A DNA stretch of 64,000 nucleotides from Deltaproteobacteria bacterium IMCC39146. Lineage in GTDB: Bacteria > Desulfobacterota > Desulfuromonadia > Desulfuromonadales > BM103. Of the stretch, positions 9,665-18,832 are shown piece after piece. The notes beneath the pieces are model-generated. The model ran no database searches, had not been told where the DNA came from, and saw only the letters and a list, made by a program, of their open reading frames with translations. Positions within the stretch are counted from its first letter, which is position 1; each line of letters begins with the position of its first letter. The position numbers and the translations under genes were made by a program. Location: the NCBI GenBank assembly GCA_030005635.1, contig JARUHP010000010.1, positions 1-64,000 on the forward strand, in the 5' to 3' direction.

Positions 9665-10795
9665 TTAGAGGAAAGACAGAATCAGACGATCGAAGAGGAG
9701 CCATCCGGCCGGCGTCAAAGCCCAGCGGCCGTTGTGGTGAAGAAGCCATTGAGCGTTGGCTTTAATGGCTTCAGGAAAAGCTTCCTGTAGAGTGCAGCCG
9801 AAGCGTTGGCGGAGTTCTGAATCAGCTACGCCGCGTCGTGTACGCAGGCCCAGGTAGACCGTTTCACTTAAGGCGGATTCTCGATCAAAACCTTCTAGGT
9901 GTTGCGTAGGGTCTTGGCCGCTGAATACCAGGTCTCGATAGGCGGTCAGGTCTGGAGGCACCTCCCGGCGCTGGCCCCAATCTTCTGCACAAAAGGAATG
10001 TGCACCTGCACCAATGCCAAGATAGGGGCGTCGTTGCCAGTAACCGAGGTTATGGCGACAGGTTCTGCCATTCTTCGCATAGTTGGCGATCTCATAATGG
10101 TCATAATGGTTTTGCGAGAGTTTGTCGTGAACCCCTATGAAGGCGTCGGCGTAAAAGTCTTCATCTGGCAGATTCATCTCTCCTGAAATGACTTGTTGAT
10201 AAAGGGGTGTCTCGAGCTCAGCTGTCAGGCCATAACAGGATAAGTGCTCAGGGTCCAATTCCAGGTAATCGTTAAGGTCGCACTCAAGCTCTTCTTTGGT
10301 TTGTCCGGGGAGAGCAAACATCAGATCGAGAGAGATGTTGTCAAAGCCTGCAATGCGTGCCAAACCAAAGGCATCAAAGCCCTCTTGGCGATCATGCAGG
10401 CGGCCCAGGTTGGTCAAATGCTTGTCATTGCAGGTCTGTAGGCCCAGGGAGAGGCGGTTGACGCCGGAATCGCGGTAACCGAACAGGTTATCTTGTGTCA
10501 CAGTGCCGGGGTTGGCTTCCAACGTGATCTCGGCGTTGTGAGTCAGCCCGAATCTTTGCTTGATGGTGTGCAGGATGTCAGCAATCGTCTTCGGTGGCAG
10601 CAGGGAGGGTGTTCCACCGCCGAAGTAGATGGTATCAAATGACCCTGACCAACCATGTTCTGATGCCCAGACAAGGTGTCTTATCAAGAGATCCGGGTAG
10701 GTTTCGAGCAGGAATTCCGTAGCAGGGGTAGAAAAAAAGTCGCAGTAGGGACATTTGCGTCGACAGAATGGAATATGTAAATAGAGACCGGCCAT
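9665..10795 (-). CDS. hemW: HemW-like radical SAM protein
   Basis: 376 residues. The N-terminal 'LYLHIPFCRRKCPYCDFFS' holds the CxxxCxxC cluster motif of the HemN/HemW family plus one residue (F) typical of HemW. 'YFGGGTPSLL' and 'RLSLGLQTCNDKHL' are further family signatures. HemW proteins bind heme and are thought to be heme chaperones, not coproporphyrinogen oxidases, although annotation often calls them the latter. The C-terminal HemN domain is present. It lies 37 nt downstream of the antiporter cluster and upstream of the heat-shock promoter; a functional link is not evident. Confidence 0.92.
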   Translation of the reverse strand: MAGLYLHIPFCRRKCPYCDFFSTPATEFLLETYPDLLIRHLVWASEHGWSGSFDTIYFGGGTPSLLPPKTIADILHTIKQRFGLTHNAEITLEANPGTVTQDNLFGYRDSGVNRLSLGLQTCNDKHLTNLGRLHDRQEGFDAFGLARIAGFDNISLDLMFALPGQTKEELECDLNDYLELDPEHLSCYGLTAELETPLYQQVISGEMNLPDEDFYADAFIGVHDKLSQNHYDHYEIANYAKNGRTCRHNLGYWQRRPYLGIGAGAHSFCAEDWGQRREVPPDLTAYRDLVFSGQDPTQHLEGFDRESALSETVYLGLRTRRGVADSELRQRFGCTLQEAFPEAIKANAQWLLHHNGRWALTPAGWLLFDRLILSFL

Positions 10796-10832
10796 ATCTT
10801 CTGGTTGCCGCGAGATGTCCCGCGGTGAAGTA

Positions 10833-12611
10833 TCATCTGAGGTAAAGTAGCAGAGATACCAGAGCGAGAATCACAACAGCGAGTAGAACTCCGACACCAA
10901 CCGGATAGGCCGCGCTACGGCTGCGACTATCGATTTGTTTGGCAACCTGTTCCTGGTCATCGGGAATGCCGCTGCCTTCAACCCAGAGGCGGTAGCTATA
11001 CTTCTGCAAATTGCCACCCGGATCTTCAAAGAACTGGGCCAGCAGTTTTGTAAACTGCTGGACGAAAATACGGTCAGCCCAGTCGTTGATGCCGTTGAAA
11101 GCCCACTTGCAGAAGCGGTAAATCTGGCGACTGCCTTTGCGGTAAATCCAGTCGGCGTCGACATTAACCGAACGAATTTCCGCCGGGTAGATGCCCGCGA
11201 GCAGCAGCAGGGTAAAGGCTAGAGCCGAGAAGATGAGTAACTGAGACTGTGCCAGCACATGACTGATCGAGTAAGGCTGATAATCAGTGGCGTAGGGCAG
11301 CATGCTGTAAAGGTATTGCGGGAAGCAACCAATCAGAATGCAGAGTACTGCCGAGATGCCCATGGCTAATAGCATATGTGGTGGTGCTTCTTTGCAGCGG
11401 ATGCCGGAATCATGTGAAAAGAAGGCGAAGAAGGGGATCTTGATGCCAGCATGGTGAAAAACCCCTGCCGAAGCAAAGAGCAGGATGAACCAGAGCCAGC
11501 GCATGTCGCCGTGGGCCGCGGCCTCCATGACCATTGATTTACTGACGAAACCGGAAAAGAGTGGGAAGGCCGAGATCGAGGCAGCACCGACAATGCAGAA
11601 ACCGCAAGTCCAGGGCATCGACTTGTAAAGGCCGCCGAGGTCGGTGGCATTGATCTTGCCGGTGCGGTACATGACCGCGCCCATAGTCATAAAAAGCAGC
11701 CCCTTGAAGAGGAGATCATTGAAGGCATGAGCGACGGCACCGTTGATGGAGAGAGCGGTACCGATACCGATACCAACCACCATGAAGCCGACCTGGTTGA
11801 TCAGGCTGTAGGCCAGGACTCGTCGCAGGTCATTCTCAATAACTGCGTAGAAGATCGGGAAAGCCGCCATGGCCCCGCCAATGAATATCAACTCCTCGGT
11901 CCCGGGGAAGGCTCGGGCCAGAGCGTAGATTGCAGTCTTGGTGGTAAATGCCGAAAGAAAGATGGTGCCGGTGATGGTCGCCTCAGGGTAGGCATCGGTC
12001 AGCCAAGGGTGCAGGAACGGCCAGGCACAGTTAACGCCGATACCGACAAATATAAGCCACGAGGCTGTTGTCCCCAGACCAATCAGGTCAAAGGCCGCTG
12101 AACCGGTTTCTGAAACGTGCATAATGATCCCCGCCAGAAGGCAGAGGCCCCCTGCGACGTGGACCATAAAGTAGCGGAAACCGGCCCCGAGAGCTCGCTC
12201 GGTACGGCGTGCCAGGATCAGAAAGGTAGCACTGATCGTGAGCATCTCCCAGAAGACAAAGAGGGTGAACATGTCACCGGCGAAGACTGCGCCAATAGCG
12301 GCTCCAGCGTAGACAGTGCCGGCAACATTCTGCACGGTGTCGTCTACATGCAGGGCATAGATCGCCGAGAGGAAGGCGACCAGATGGAAGATGTAACCGA
12401 AGATCAGGCTCAGTTTGTCAACCCTGGCCAGGATGATCTGGTCACTTAAAAACGGGTAGATCCAGTAACTGCCATGTGATAGCTGCAGCAGGTTGATAAA
12501 GCTGATCACCGGCAGCAGCAGTAACAACGCTTGCCGGGTGCGGCCCTTGAAAAGCGGGATCAGAAGCCCACCGAGAATCAGAATCATTGCTGGCGGCAAC
12601 GCATTAATCAT
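10833..12611 (-). CDS. MrpD-like antiporter subunit with C-terminal extension
   Basis: 592 residues, about 14 membrane spans of the proton-pumping NuoL/M/N-MrpA/D fold followed by a polar segment and a last hydrophobic helix (VGVGVLLAVVILALVSLLLYL). The conserved Glu is present in 'FVFWEMLTISATF' and a later Lys in 'HAFNDLLFKGLLF'. In 'GIGVNCAWPFLHPWL' the Lys usual before the H-x-W motif is replaced by Asn, so this copy may pump differently or play a structural role. It is the last gene of the cluster and overlaps the previous gene by 8 nt. Confidence 0.85.
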   Translation of the reverse strand: MINALPPAMILILGGLLIPLFKGRTRQALLLLLPVISFINLLQLSHGSYWIYPFLSDQIILARVDKLSLIFGYIFHLVAFLSAIYALHVDDTVQNVAGTVYAGAAIGAVFAGDMFTLFVFWEMLTISATFLILARRTERALGAGFRYFMVHVAGGLCLLAGIIMHVSETGSAAFDLIGLGTTASWLIFVGIGVNCAWPFLHPWLTDAYPEATITGTIFLSAFTTKTAIYALARAFPGTEELIFIGGAMAAFPIFYAVIENDLRRVLAYSLINQVGFMVVGIGIGTALSINGAVAHAFNDLLFKGLLFMTMGAVMYRTGKINATDLGGLYKSMPWTCGFCIVGAASISAFPLFSGFVSKSMVMEAAAHGDMRWLWFILLFASAGVFHHAGIKIPFFAFFSHDSGIRCKEAPPHMLLAMGISAVLCILIGCFPQYLYSMLPYATDYQPYSISHVLAQSQLLIFSALAFTLLLLAGIYPAEIRSVNVDADWIYRKGSRQIYRFCKWAFNGINDWADRIFVQQFTKLLAQFFEDPGGNLQKYSYRLWVEGSGIPDDQEQVAKQIDSRSRSAAYPVGVGVLLAVVILALVSLLLYLR

Positions 12612-12873
12612 TATAGTAATCCTCTTTACGCATGACTAAAGGCCGCAGTACATATTTGGCTACGATCACCAGGATGACACAAGCGACAAAACCGTAGACC
12701 GAGTAGAAGCCGAAGAAGCTTTCCCAGGTGAAGATGCCGTGCTTGTGGTAGAAGATGTCAATCGCCAGAGACACGACGACGCAGGCATAAAATATTCTCA
12801 GTAGGCGTTTGACGTTTTCGGGCTTGTCAAACATCCCCAGTTCTTCGTCTATACTAATCGGTTTTTTGGACAT
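12604..12873 (-). CDS. Small two-helix membrane protein of the antiporter cluster
   Basis: 89 residues with two hydrophobic segments (FYACVVVSLAIDIFY and YGFVACVILVIVAKYVL) and charged ends (RKEDYYND). I do not recognise a named family. It sits between small and large Mrp-like subunit genes with 8-nt and short-gap spacing, so it is probably an accessory subunit. The start ATG has GGAG upstream. Confidence 0.8.
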   Translation of the reverse strand: MSKKPISIDEELGMFDKPENVKRLLRIFYACVVVSLAIDIFYHKHGIFTWESFFGFYSVYGFVACVILVIVAKYVLRPLVMRKEDYYND

Positions 12874-12884
12874 CCGTTTGCTCC

Positions 12885-13043
12885 TTACCAGGTCTGCCAG
12901 AATACAAAGGCCAGATAGAGGATGCCGATGGTAATGCAGATATAAAAGATTGTCCGGTAGCCTTCGACGGGCTCATGGGCCAGTATCATCGGACCGTCTT
13001 CTGCGTGGTCTTGATTGTTGTCTTGCTCGTGTGTGTCCGTCAT
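12885..13043 (-). CDS. 52-residue single-helix membrane protein
   Basis: ATG at 13043 with AGAGAG just upstream, TAA at 12885. The product starts with a very acidic, His/Gln-rich tail (MTDTHEQDNNQDHAEDG), then 'LAHEPVEGYRTIFY' and one hydrophobic helix (ICITIGILYLAFVFW). It fills the gap between the second MrpD-like gene and the 89-residue gene, leaving 11 nt to the latter, so it fits the operon. It resembles the small one-helix subunits of Mrp/Mbh-type complexes in position and shape only. Confidence 0.72.
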   Translation of the reverse strand: MTDTHEQDNNQDHAEDGPMILAHEPVEGYRTIFYICITIGILYLAFVFWQTW

Positions 13044-13084
13044 ATGCTCTCTCAGACTTCAGCAACCTGCTTAGAGTCCTGACC

Positions 13085-14554
13085 TTACCAGATGCCAAGG
13101 GCCATGCGTGCCAGTTGCAACAGGGTGTCGGGGAAGAAGAACAAGGCCAGCGAAACAAAGGCCGTCACCGACAGCGGTACCAGACAGAAGAGTGGCGCTT
13201 CCTTGATTCCCTCTTCTTCCCCATCTTTTGCCGGCACGAAGAAACCGCGGTAGACAATCGGGAAGAAATAGGCGGCATTGAGCAGGGAACTGACCAACAG
13301 CACCACGATCAGGACGAGCTGATCTCCTTCTACGGCACCGAGCAGCAGGTTCCACTTGCTGATAAAGCCACCCAGAGGTGGCATGCCAATGATACTCAGT
13401 GAGCCAATGAAAAAGGCCAGATAGGTGATCGGCATGCGCCGCCCCAGGCCGTCCATCTGACTGATATTTTTCTTCTTGCTGGCGACATAGATTGCTCCTG
13501 CGCAGAAAAACAGGGTGATCTTGCCGAAGGCGTGCATTGCCAGGTGCATGATTCCGCCGAGCATCCCGAGCGCCGAGAGCATGCCAGCACCGAGCACCAT
13601 GTAGGCGAGTTGACCAATGGTTGAATAGGCCAGCCGCCGCTTCATGCTGTCCTGGGTCAACGCCACCAGTGACGCCACTAGCACAGTCACCGCAGCGATA
13701 TAGGTGATCAGAGAACCGAGATTGGCCGTCTGCAGCGTTTCTGGGCCGAGAATATGAAAGATGACCCGGAAAATCGCGAAGACGCCGGCCTTGACTACGG
13801 CGACACCATGCAGGAACGAACTGACCGGGGTCGGTGCGACCATCGCTGCCGGTAGCCAACCGTGGAACGGCATCAAACCAGCCTTGGCAAAACCGAACAA
13901 AAACAGGACGACCAGCAGAGCCAGCAGTTCCGGTGACGCCTTGCCGGCCAGTATCCCGCCGGCGGTGAAATCGAGAGTCCCCGCTACGCTGTAAGTGATC
14001 AGCATGGCGGGCAGTGCCAGACCGATAGATGTGCCGAGAATGTAGGTCAGGTACTTGCGGCCAGAGGTTCTGGCTTCAGCGTTTTGTTTATGGGTGACCA
14101 ATGGGTAGGTCGAGAGTGACAGCACCTCGTAGAAGAGGTACAGGGTCAGCAGGTTGCCCGCAAAGGCAATGCCGAGAGTCGCTGAGATAGCCACTGCAAA
14201 TGACGCAAAGTAACGCGTCTGGGCGTGCTCGTTGAGCGCGCGCATATAACCGATTGAGTAAATTGAAGTAAAAAGCCAGAGACAGGAGGCTACCAGGGCA
14301 AAGATCATTCCCAGGGCATCGACGCGCAGTTCAATCGGCACGCCCGGGATCACTTGTGCGATGGTGAAGACGTAACTGCCGCCTTCCAGGATCCACGGCA
14401 GGAGCGAGGCGACGATCGTCAGTTTGATCAATGCAATCACGATGGTCCAGCTTTCGCGCAGGTTTGGCTGACGATCAGAAAGAAGGATCGGCAAAGCCCC
14501 CAGCAGGGAAACCAGGATCGCGGCCAGCGGCCAGATGGAAACAATCGGTGTCAT
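13085..14554 (-). CDS. MrpD-like Na+/H+ antiporter subunit
   Basis: I choose ATG 14554 (MTPIVSIWPLAAILVSLLG), preceded by GAGAGA; a GTG at 14581 is possible but adds a charged leader. 489 residues, multi-span Proton_antipo_M fold. Glu in 'LYLFYEVLSLSTYPLV' and Lys in 'FAKAGLMPFHGWLPAAM' are the conserved residues of the ion path, and a further Lys lies in 'HAFGKITLFFCAG'. It is the second of three paralogous large subunits encoded consecutively. Confidence 0.88.
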   Translation of the reverse strand: MTPIVSIWPLAAILVSLLGALPILLSDRQPNLRESWTIVIALIKLTIVASLLPWILEGGSYVFTIAQVIPGVPIELRVDALGMIFALVASCLWLFTSIYSIGYMRALNEHAQTRYFASFAVAISATLGIAFAGNLLTLYLFYEVLSLSTYPLVTHKQNAEARTSGRKYLTYILGTSIGLALPAMLITYSVAGTLDFTAGGILAGKASPELLALLVVLFLFGFAKAGLMPFHGWLPAAMVAPTPVSSFLHGVAVVKAGVFAIFRVIFHILGPETLQTANLGSLITYIAAVTVLVASLVALTQDSMKRRLAYSTIGQLAYMVLGAGMLSALGMLGGIMHLAMHAFGKITLFFCAGAIYVASKKKNISQMDGLGRRMPITYLAFFIGSLSIIGMPPLGGFISKWNLLLGAVEGDQLVLIVVLLVSSLLNAAYFFPIVYRGFFVPAKDGEEEGIKEAPLFCLVPLSVTAFVSLALFFFPDTLLQLARMALGIW

Positions 14555-14604
14555 ATCTCTCTCAAAGCGGGTCCCGGACAATATTGCCCGGGTTCACGAT
14601 AGAA

Positions 14605-16095
14605 TTAAAAGCCGACCGGTATCATCAATCGGATTACGTTGTTAATTAAAGGCCCGGTGCTCAGGCCGACCACAATCAGGAGGACTGCTGTCAGGACCAG
14701 TGGGCTGAGCATCCACCAGGGAGCCTCGTGCCGTTGGGTGCTCAAATGCTCATGATGGTCGCCGTCCTGCAGGGAGCCGAAGTAGGCCAACTCGATAATC
14801 CGAAAGAAAAGGACGGCGTTAATCAGGCTGCTGGCAACCAGGGCAATGACGAATTCCCAGTGGCCGCCATCGATCCCGCCAAGGATTAGATACCATTTGC
14901 TGAAGAAGCCGCAGGTCGGCGGTACGCCGATCATGGCAAAAGCACCCAGTGTGAAAGCAGCCATGGTGATCGGCATGCGGCGAAAAACTCCCTGCAGTGA
15001 TACCAGTGAAACGCTCCCCTGACGGTAGATGATCGCAGCGACGACCAGAAAGAGGCAGAGGGTCATGAGGGCGTCGTTGACAATATGCAGGATACTGCCG
15101 GTCAGGCCGTTGGCATTGGCCAGAAATATGCCGCCGACCATGTAGCCGACTTCGGCGACGATAATGTAGGTCAACATGCGCCGCAGGTCTTTCTGTCCCA
15201 AGGCGAGTACTGATCCGCAGATGATCGCAAGCGCTGAAGCCCACACCACGCCCTGGGCGATCCATTCATGGGTAAAGACCAGTGCTGGCGTGTACATGGA
15301 CAGAATCACACGCACCATCAGATAAACCGTGACCTTGGTCATCAGTGGTGCCACCATGGTGCCGGCACCGGTAGGCGCCTGGCTGTAGGCGTTGGGCAGC
15401 CAGCTGTGCAAGGGGAAAAAGGCCATCTTGACCCACAACCCGACCAGAGCGAAAGCGATAGCTGTGGCGGTCGCCACCGGAGCGTTCAGGGTCGGCAGGA
15501 TCCGGGCGATGTCGGCCATGTTCAGGGTGCCGGTCAAAATGTAGATATAGCCGATCCCTAGCAAATAGAAACAGGCGCCGATCGAGCCCATGATAATGTA
15601 ATTAAAGCTTGAGAGAGCTGCCCGTCCTCTGCCCATGGCGATCAGGCCGTAGGTGGTGATCGAGGTTATTTCGAGCAGGACGTAGAGGTTGAAGGCGTCG
15701 CCAGTCAACACCAGGCCGAACAGGCCGGCAATCAGGATCATGTAGAGGGTAAAGAACAAATGTTCCCGGCCGGGAAGTTCCTGTTCAACGCTCTTCAATG
15801 AAGAGAAGGAGGCAAGCAGTGCGACAACCGAGATGAGCACCATCATCAGGGCGCTTAGGGGGTCGACGACCAGTTCGATACCGTAGGGTGGCTGCCAGTT
15901 GCCGACTGTGTAGCTCAAGGTTCCGTGCTCGATCACACGGGCCATAATAATAATTGAGCCGAAAACGGAAAAGGCCAGGGAGCCGAGGACCATCGGTGCG
16001 ATCCACTGACGGGATCTGCGGCCCAGCAGGTTGATAGCCAGAGCCGAGAGGAGCGGGACGACCAGAACGAAGAGATGTAGATTGGTTGCGTTCAT
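14605..16095 (-). CDS. mrpD: Na+/H+ antiporter subunit MrpD
   Basis: 496 residues with the NuoN/MrpD fold. Conserved Glu in 'LYVLLEITSITTYGLI', Lys in 'WVKMAFFPLHSWLPNAY' and Lys in 'LGQKDLRRMLTY'. It follows mrpC with a 4-nt overlap, the order seen in mrp operons, so it is the most canonical of the three D-like subunits here. The likely role is proton/sodium exchange across the inner membrane. Confidence 0.9.
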   Translation of the reverse strand: MNATNLHLFVLVVPLLSALAINLLGRRSRQWIAPMVLGSLAFSVFGSIIIMARVIEHGTLSYTVGNWQPPYGIELVVDPLSALMMVLISVVALLASFSSLKSVEQELPGREHLFFTLYMILIAGLFGLVLTGDAFNLYVLLEITSITTYGLIAMGRGRAALSSFNYIIMGSIGACFYLLGIGYIYILTGTLNMADIARILPTLNAPVATATAIAFALVGLWVKMAFFPLHSWLPNAYSQAPTGAGTMVAPLMTKVTVYLMVRVILSMYTPALVFTHEWIAQGVVWASALAIICGSVLALGQKDLRRMLTYIIVAEVGYMVGGIFLANANGLTGSILHIVNDALMTLCLFLVVAAIIYRQGSVSLVSLQGVFRRMPITMAAFTLGAFAMIGVPPTCGFFSKWYLILGGIDGGHWEFVIALVASSLINAVLFFRIIELAYFGSLQDGDHHEHLSTQRHEAPWWMLSPLVLTAVLLIVVGLSTGPLINNVIRLMIPVGF

Positions 16096-16481
16096 CGCTG
16101 GAGCTTCTCCAGGATTTCATCCTCTTCGAGGGTGCCGTATTCTCGATAGATGCGCTGCAGTACAGCCAGGGCCACGCCGGTAACACTGACGCCGACGACG
16201 ATTGCCGTCAGCATCAATACGTGCGGCAGGGGATTGACTATGGACGCCGCGTCAACGTTGCCGGCCAGTGCCTGGTATTTGTCAACGATCGGGATACCAC
16301 CACCCTTTTTAACTCCGGTTGAAACGAAGAAAAGAATGATGGAGGTCTGGAAAATATTCATACCGATCAGTTTTTTCATCAGGTTTCGCTTGCCGATCAT
16401 TGCATAAAAGCCGATCATCATCAGCACGACGTAAATCCAGTAGTTATATTTGGCGACGATTTCGTCGACTATCATCTCCAT
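16092..16481 (-). CDS. mrpC: Antiporter subunit MrpC (NuoK-like)
   Basis: 129 residues, three transmembrane helices (YVVLMMIGFYAMIG; LIGMNIFQTSIILFFVSTG; VLMLTAIVVGVSVTGVALAVL). 'GMNIFQTSIILFF' and the 'LTAIVVGVSVTGVALAV' ending are the NuoK/MrpC pattern. The acidic C-terminal tail (YGTLEEDEILEKL) is usual. It is separated from mrpB by 2 nt and overlaps mrpD by 4 nt. Confidence 0.92.
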   Translation of the reverse strand: MEMIVDEIVAKYNYWIYVVLMMIGFYAMIGKRNLMKKLIGMNIFQTSIILFFVSTGVKKGGGIPIVDKYQALAGNVDAASIVNPLPHVLMLTAIVVGVSVTGVALAVLQRIYREYGTLEEDEILEKLQR

Positions 16482-16483
16482 AG

Positions 16484-16951
16484 CTAGAGCCCCTCATCCA
16501 TAGAACCACCGGAACTGAGGTTCCAGTAGAGCAGAACCATGATACTCATAACCGCTACACCGACCCCGATTTCAATCAGGAAGATACCAAAAGAACGCCA
16601 CTCAACCGGGCCCAAAGGAATCAGCTTGTCAAGGGCACTGTAATCAAGGAAGAGGCCTCCGAAGAGGGTACAGAGTACTCCGACGCCAATAAAAATGGCC
16701 GGGCCGAGATTGTTCAAAACCGCATTGACACCGACCGTCATGTATTCCTGAGAGGTCTTCATACCAAAGGCCAGGGCCAGCAGAATAAAGGACGCGCCGA
16801 GAATGACACCCCCCTGGAAGCCGCCGCCCGGGCTGTAGTGACCGTGGACGATGACATAAAGGCCGAACACCTGGATGAAGGGGACCATCAATCTCACTGA
16901 AGTCTTGATAATCAGGTCTTCTCCAGCGGTATGTTCGTGGATGTCCCTCAT
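16484..16951 (-). CDS. mrpB: Antiporter subunit MrpB (MnhB domain)
   Basis: Start chosen at ATG 16951 (MRDIHEHTAGEDLIIKT), which overlaps the upstream stop by 4 nt; an upstream in-frame start at 16999 would lie in the previous gene. 155 residues with four hydrophobic segments. 'HGHYSPGGGFQGGVILGAS' is the MnhB signature loop, followed by the terminal helix 'GVGVAVMSIMVLLYWNL'. It is a membrane subunit of the multisubunit antiporter. Confidence 0.92.
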   Translation of the reverse strand: MRDIHEHTAGEDLIIKTSVRLMVPFIQVFGLYVIVHGHYSPGGGFQGGVILGASFILLALAFGMKTSQEYMTVGVNAVLNNLGPAIFIGVGVLCTLFGGLFLDYSALDKLIPLGPVEWRSFGIFLIEIGVGVAVMSIMVLLYWNLSSGGSMDEGL

Positions 16952-17223
16952 TCTTCCTTTTTCCTCCACAAGACGCTGAGTACGGCCATGCCTGCACAAT
17001 AGATGACCACTGTTTCAAACATGGTGTCGTATCCCCGGTAATCGCCGAGCACAGCTGTGACGATGTTGGGGACATGGGTCTGCTCGACGGCGTTTTCAAT
17101 ATAGTACGGCGAGAGGTAGGTACTGGCAGGATCCTGGGGGTCCCCCCAGGCCGGAAAATCCTTGGTTCCGTACAGCAACAGAGCCCCTGTTACCAGGGTT
17201 GCGAGCAAGGCTAAATTTTTCAA
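16948..17223 (-). CDS. MbhE-like antiporter subunit
   Basis: 91 residues: an N-terminal helix (LLATLVTGALLLYGTKDFP), a periplasmic loop with 'VEQTHVPNIVTAVLGDYRGYDTMFETVVI', and a second helix. The 'PNIVTAVLxDYRGxDTxxE' motif is that of the MbhE family, the part found at the C-terminal end of MrpA in fused versions. It overlaps its neighbours by 4 nt on both sides. Confidence 0.88.
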   Translation of the reverse strand: MKNLALLATLVTGALLLYGTKDFPAWGDPQDPASTYLSPYYIENAVEQTHVPNIVTAVLGDYRGYDTMFETVVIYCAGMAVLSVLWRKKEE

Positions 17224-17465
17224 TCTCGGCTCCTTCTGGTGGTTCTCAAAATCGCTGCGATAAAGAAGATAGTACTGACGCCGGCGCCGACAGTGGCTTC
17301 CGTAAAGGCCACGTCGACAGCCCCCATTTCAGCCCATAAAAGGCACATCAAGAAGCTATAGATACCGAACACGACTGACGCGCCAAGGAGGTCTTTGATG
17401 TTGATTGCCACCAGAGCACAAATCACCACCAGGGTCAGTATCATGAGATCAAGTTGCCAGATCAT
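17220..17465 (-). CDS. MbhD-like antiporter subunit (DUF4040)
   Basis: 81 residues with three hydrophobic segments; 'DLLGASVVFGIYSFLMCLLW' and 'DVAFTEATVGAGVSTIFFI' match the DUF4040/MbhD pattern, the other half of the MrpA C-terminal region. Its presence as a separate gene with MbhE, and without a full MrpA, gives the Mbh-type arrangement. Confidence 0.9.
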   Translation of the reverse strand: MIWQLDLMILTLVVICALVAINIKDLLGASVVFGIYSFLMCLLWAEMGAVDVAFTEATVGAGVSTIFFIAAILRTTRRSRD

Positions 17466-17797
17466 GGTCGTTTTCCCCTCGTCCGCTTCCAGGGCTTTAC
17501 GCCAAGAACCAGAGCGGCTTCGGTGATTGCATGGGTTGCCGTCGGGCTGGTGACAAAGACAAACGCGGCAATCAGAAAGAGCTTGGCACTCACCAGCAGT
17601 GCGCCGACAGAGAAGGGCTCAAGGTTGTAAATTGCCAGTCCTGAAATCATTAGTACTGCAGCCAGAGAATCGCATTTACCAGCAGCATGCAAGCGGGAGT
17701 AGAAATCCGGTAAACGCAGAAGGCCAATGGTCCCGGCAAGAAAGAAGAAGAGGCCTAAGAGCATCAGGATGATGGTAAGGATCGACAGGATCGTCAT
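17462..17797 (-). CDS. mrpG: Antiporter subunit MrpG
   Basis: 111 residues, three hydrophobic helices. 'FFLAGTIGLLRLPDFYSRLHAAGKCDSLAAVL' contains the PDFYxRxHAAGK motif of MnhG/PhaG. The basic tail (KPWKRTRGKRP) is expected on the cytoplasmic side. Overlaps neighbours by 4 nt. Confidence 0.93.
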   Translation of the reverse strand: MTILSILTIILMLLGLFFFLAGTIGLLRLPDFYSRLHAAGKCDSLAAVLMISGLAIYNLEPFSVGALLVSAKLFLIAAFVFVTSPTATHAITEAALVLGVKPWKRTRGKRP

Positions 17798-18096
17798 AAA
17801 CGCTCCTCTCCTTCGCTGTCTTCCATGAACACGCCGAGTCGCCGCAGAAAGAATTTGGTGGCACCGAGTGTCGCGATGAAGTTGAGCAGGGCATAGGCCA
17901 GGGCGATGTCGATAAACATCCCCAGGTCATCGTAGAGCACACCGATCACCAGCAGCAGTACCGTTGTTTTTGTGCCGATGACATTGCCGCCGAGGATGCG
18001 GTCAAGAATGGTTGGGCCAACCACGGCGCGAATCAGACTCAGAGCCATTAACAGGACCATGGCAATACCGGTGGCCAGAAAAAAGGAGTGCATCAT
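17794..18096 (-). CDS. mrpF: Antiporter subunit MrpF
   Basis: 100 residues, three helices. 'VVGPTILDRILGGNVIGTKT' is the MnhF signature (GPTxxDRxxxxNxxGT), and 'DIALAYALLNFIATLGATKF' is the conserved end. Overlaps mrpE and mrpG by 4 nt. Confidence 0.93.
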   Translation of the reverse strand: MMHSFFLATGIAMVLLMALSLIRAVVGPTILDRILGGNVIGTKTTVLLLVIGVLYDDLGMFIDIALAYALLNFIATLGATKFFLRRLGVFMEDSEGEERL

Positions 18097-18578
18097 AAGT
18101 CAGACTCCAGCGCATGGGCCACCCGGGCTTCCATCTCACCAGGCAAGGCATCGCTGGCGCTGCGGGTCAGGGCGTAAACCGAAAACTCGTCATCATGAAT
18201 GCTGACCGTAATCGTTCCCGGGGTCAGGGTGATCGATTGGGCAAAGGTGACCTTGGATATCGGTCTCTTGAGTTTGGTCTTGAAACGAATGACGTGTGGG
18301 TCGATCAGTTCGAACATGCGGGGATGGAGCACCACATAAGCTACTTGCAGGTTGGCGATGATGATCTGATAAAAGAGCCAGGGCACATAGGTGATTAAGC
18401 CCCAAAGACCGCGTACCCAGGATTGATCATCGTCACCGTAGAAAAGTAGGTCATGACTGAAATGAGCAACCAGCAGGCAACTGATCACGCCCAGGGTCAG
18501 GTGGAAGGCATCAAACATGCCGGACAGAACGACCCAGAAGGTAAACATCGCTACAAATGTGGCAAGTTTTGCTTTCAT
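18093..18578 (-). CDS. mrpE: Antiporter subunit MrpE, first gene of the cluster
   Basis: 161 residues: two N-terminal membrane helices (FVAMFTFWVVLSGMF; TLGVISCLLVAHFSH), then 'WLFYQIIIANLQVAYVVLHP' and 'FAQSITLTPGTITVSIHDDEF', the MnhE signature. As first gene of a gapless operon it probably follows the promoter in the 254-nt divergent region towards the amidase gene; I cannot assign boxes with confidence. Confidence 0.93.
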   Translation of the reverse strand: MKAKLATFVAMFTFWVVLSGMFDAFHLTLGVISCLLVAHFSHDLLFYGDDDQSWVRGLWGLITYVPWLFYQIIIANLQVAYVVLHPRMFELIDPHVIRFKTKLKRPISKVTFAQSITLTPGTITVSIHDDEFSVYALTRSASDALPGEMEARVAHALESDL

Positions 18579-18832
18579 AAGCCTCTGTCGTTAAGCAGTG
18601 TTTTCGGTACCGTTTGAACGGCAAACCAACACAAGAACTGAAAGATGTAGAACGCCTGTCTAACCACCAAAACGACCCATGTCTTAGCATGCTTTTGTCT
18701 TGCTGGTCAAGAGAATCTGGTTGTGACACAGTGCTCTTGTTTGTCCTCTTCGACTCGCTTATAATCAGTCAGTCAACAGGCCTTGAATTAAAGTTTGAAT
18801 AATGGCAAAACATTGTTTTGCTGTGGGGGATT

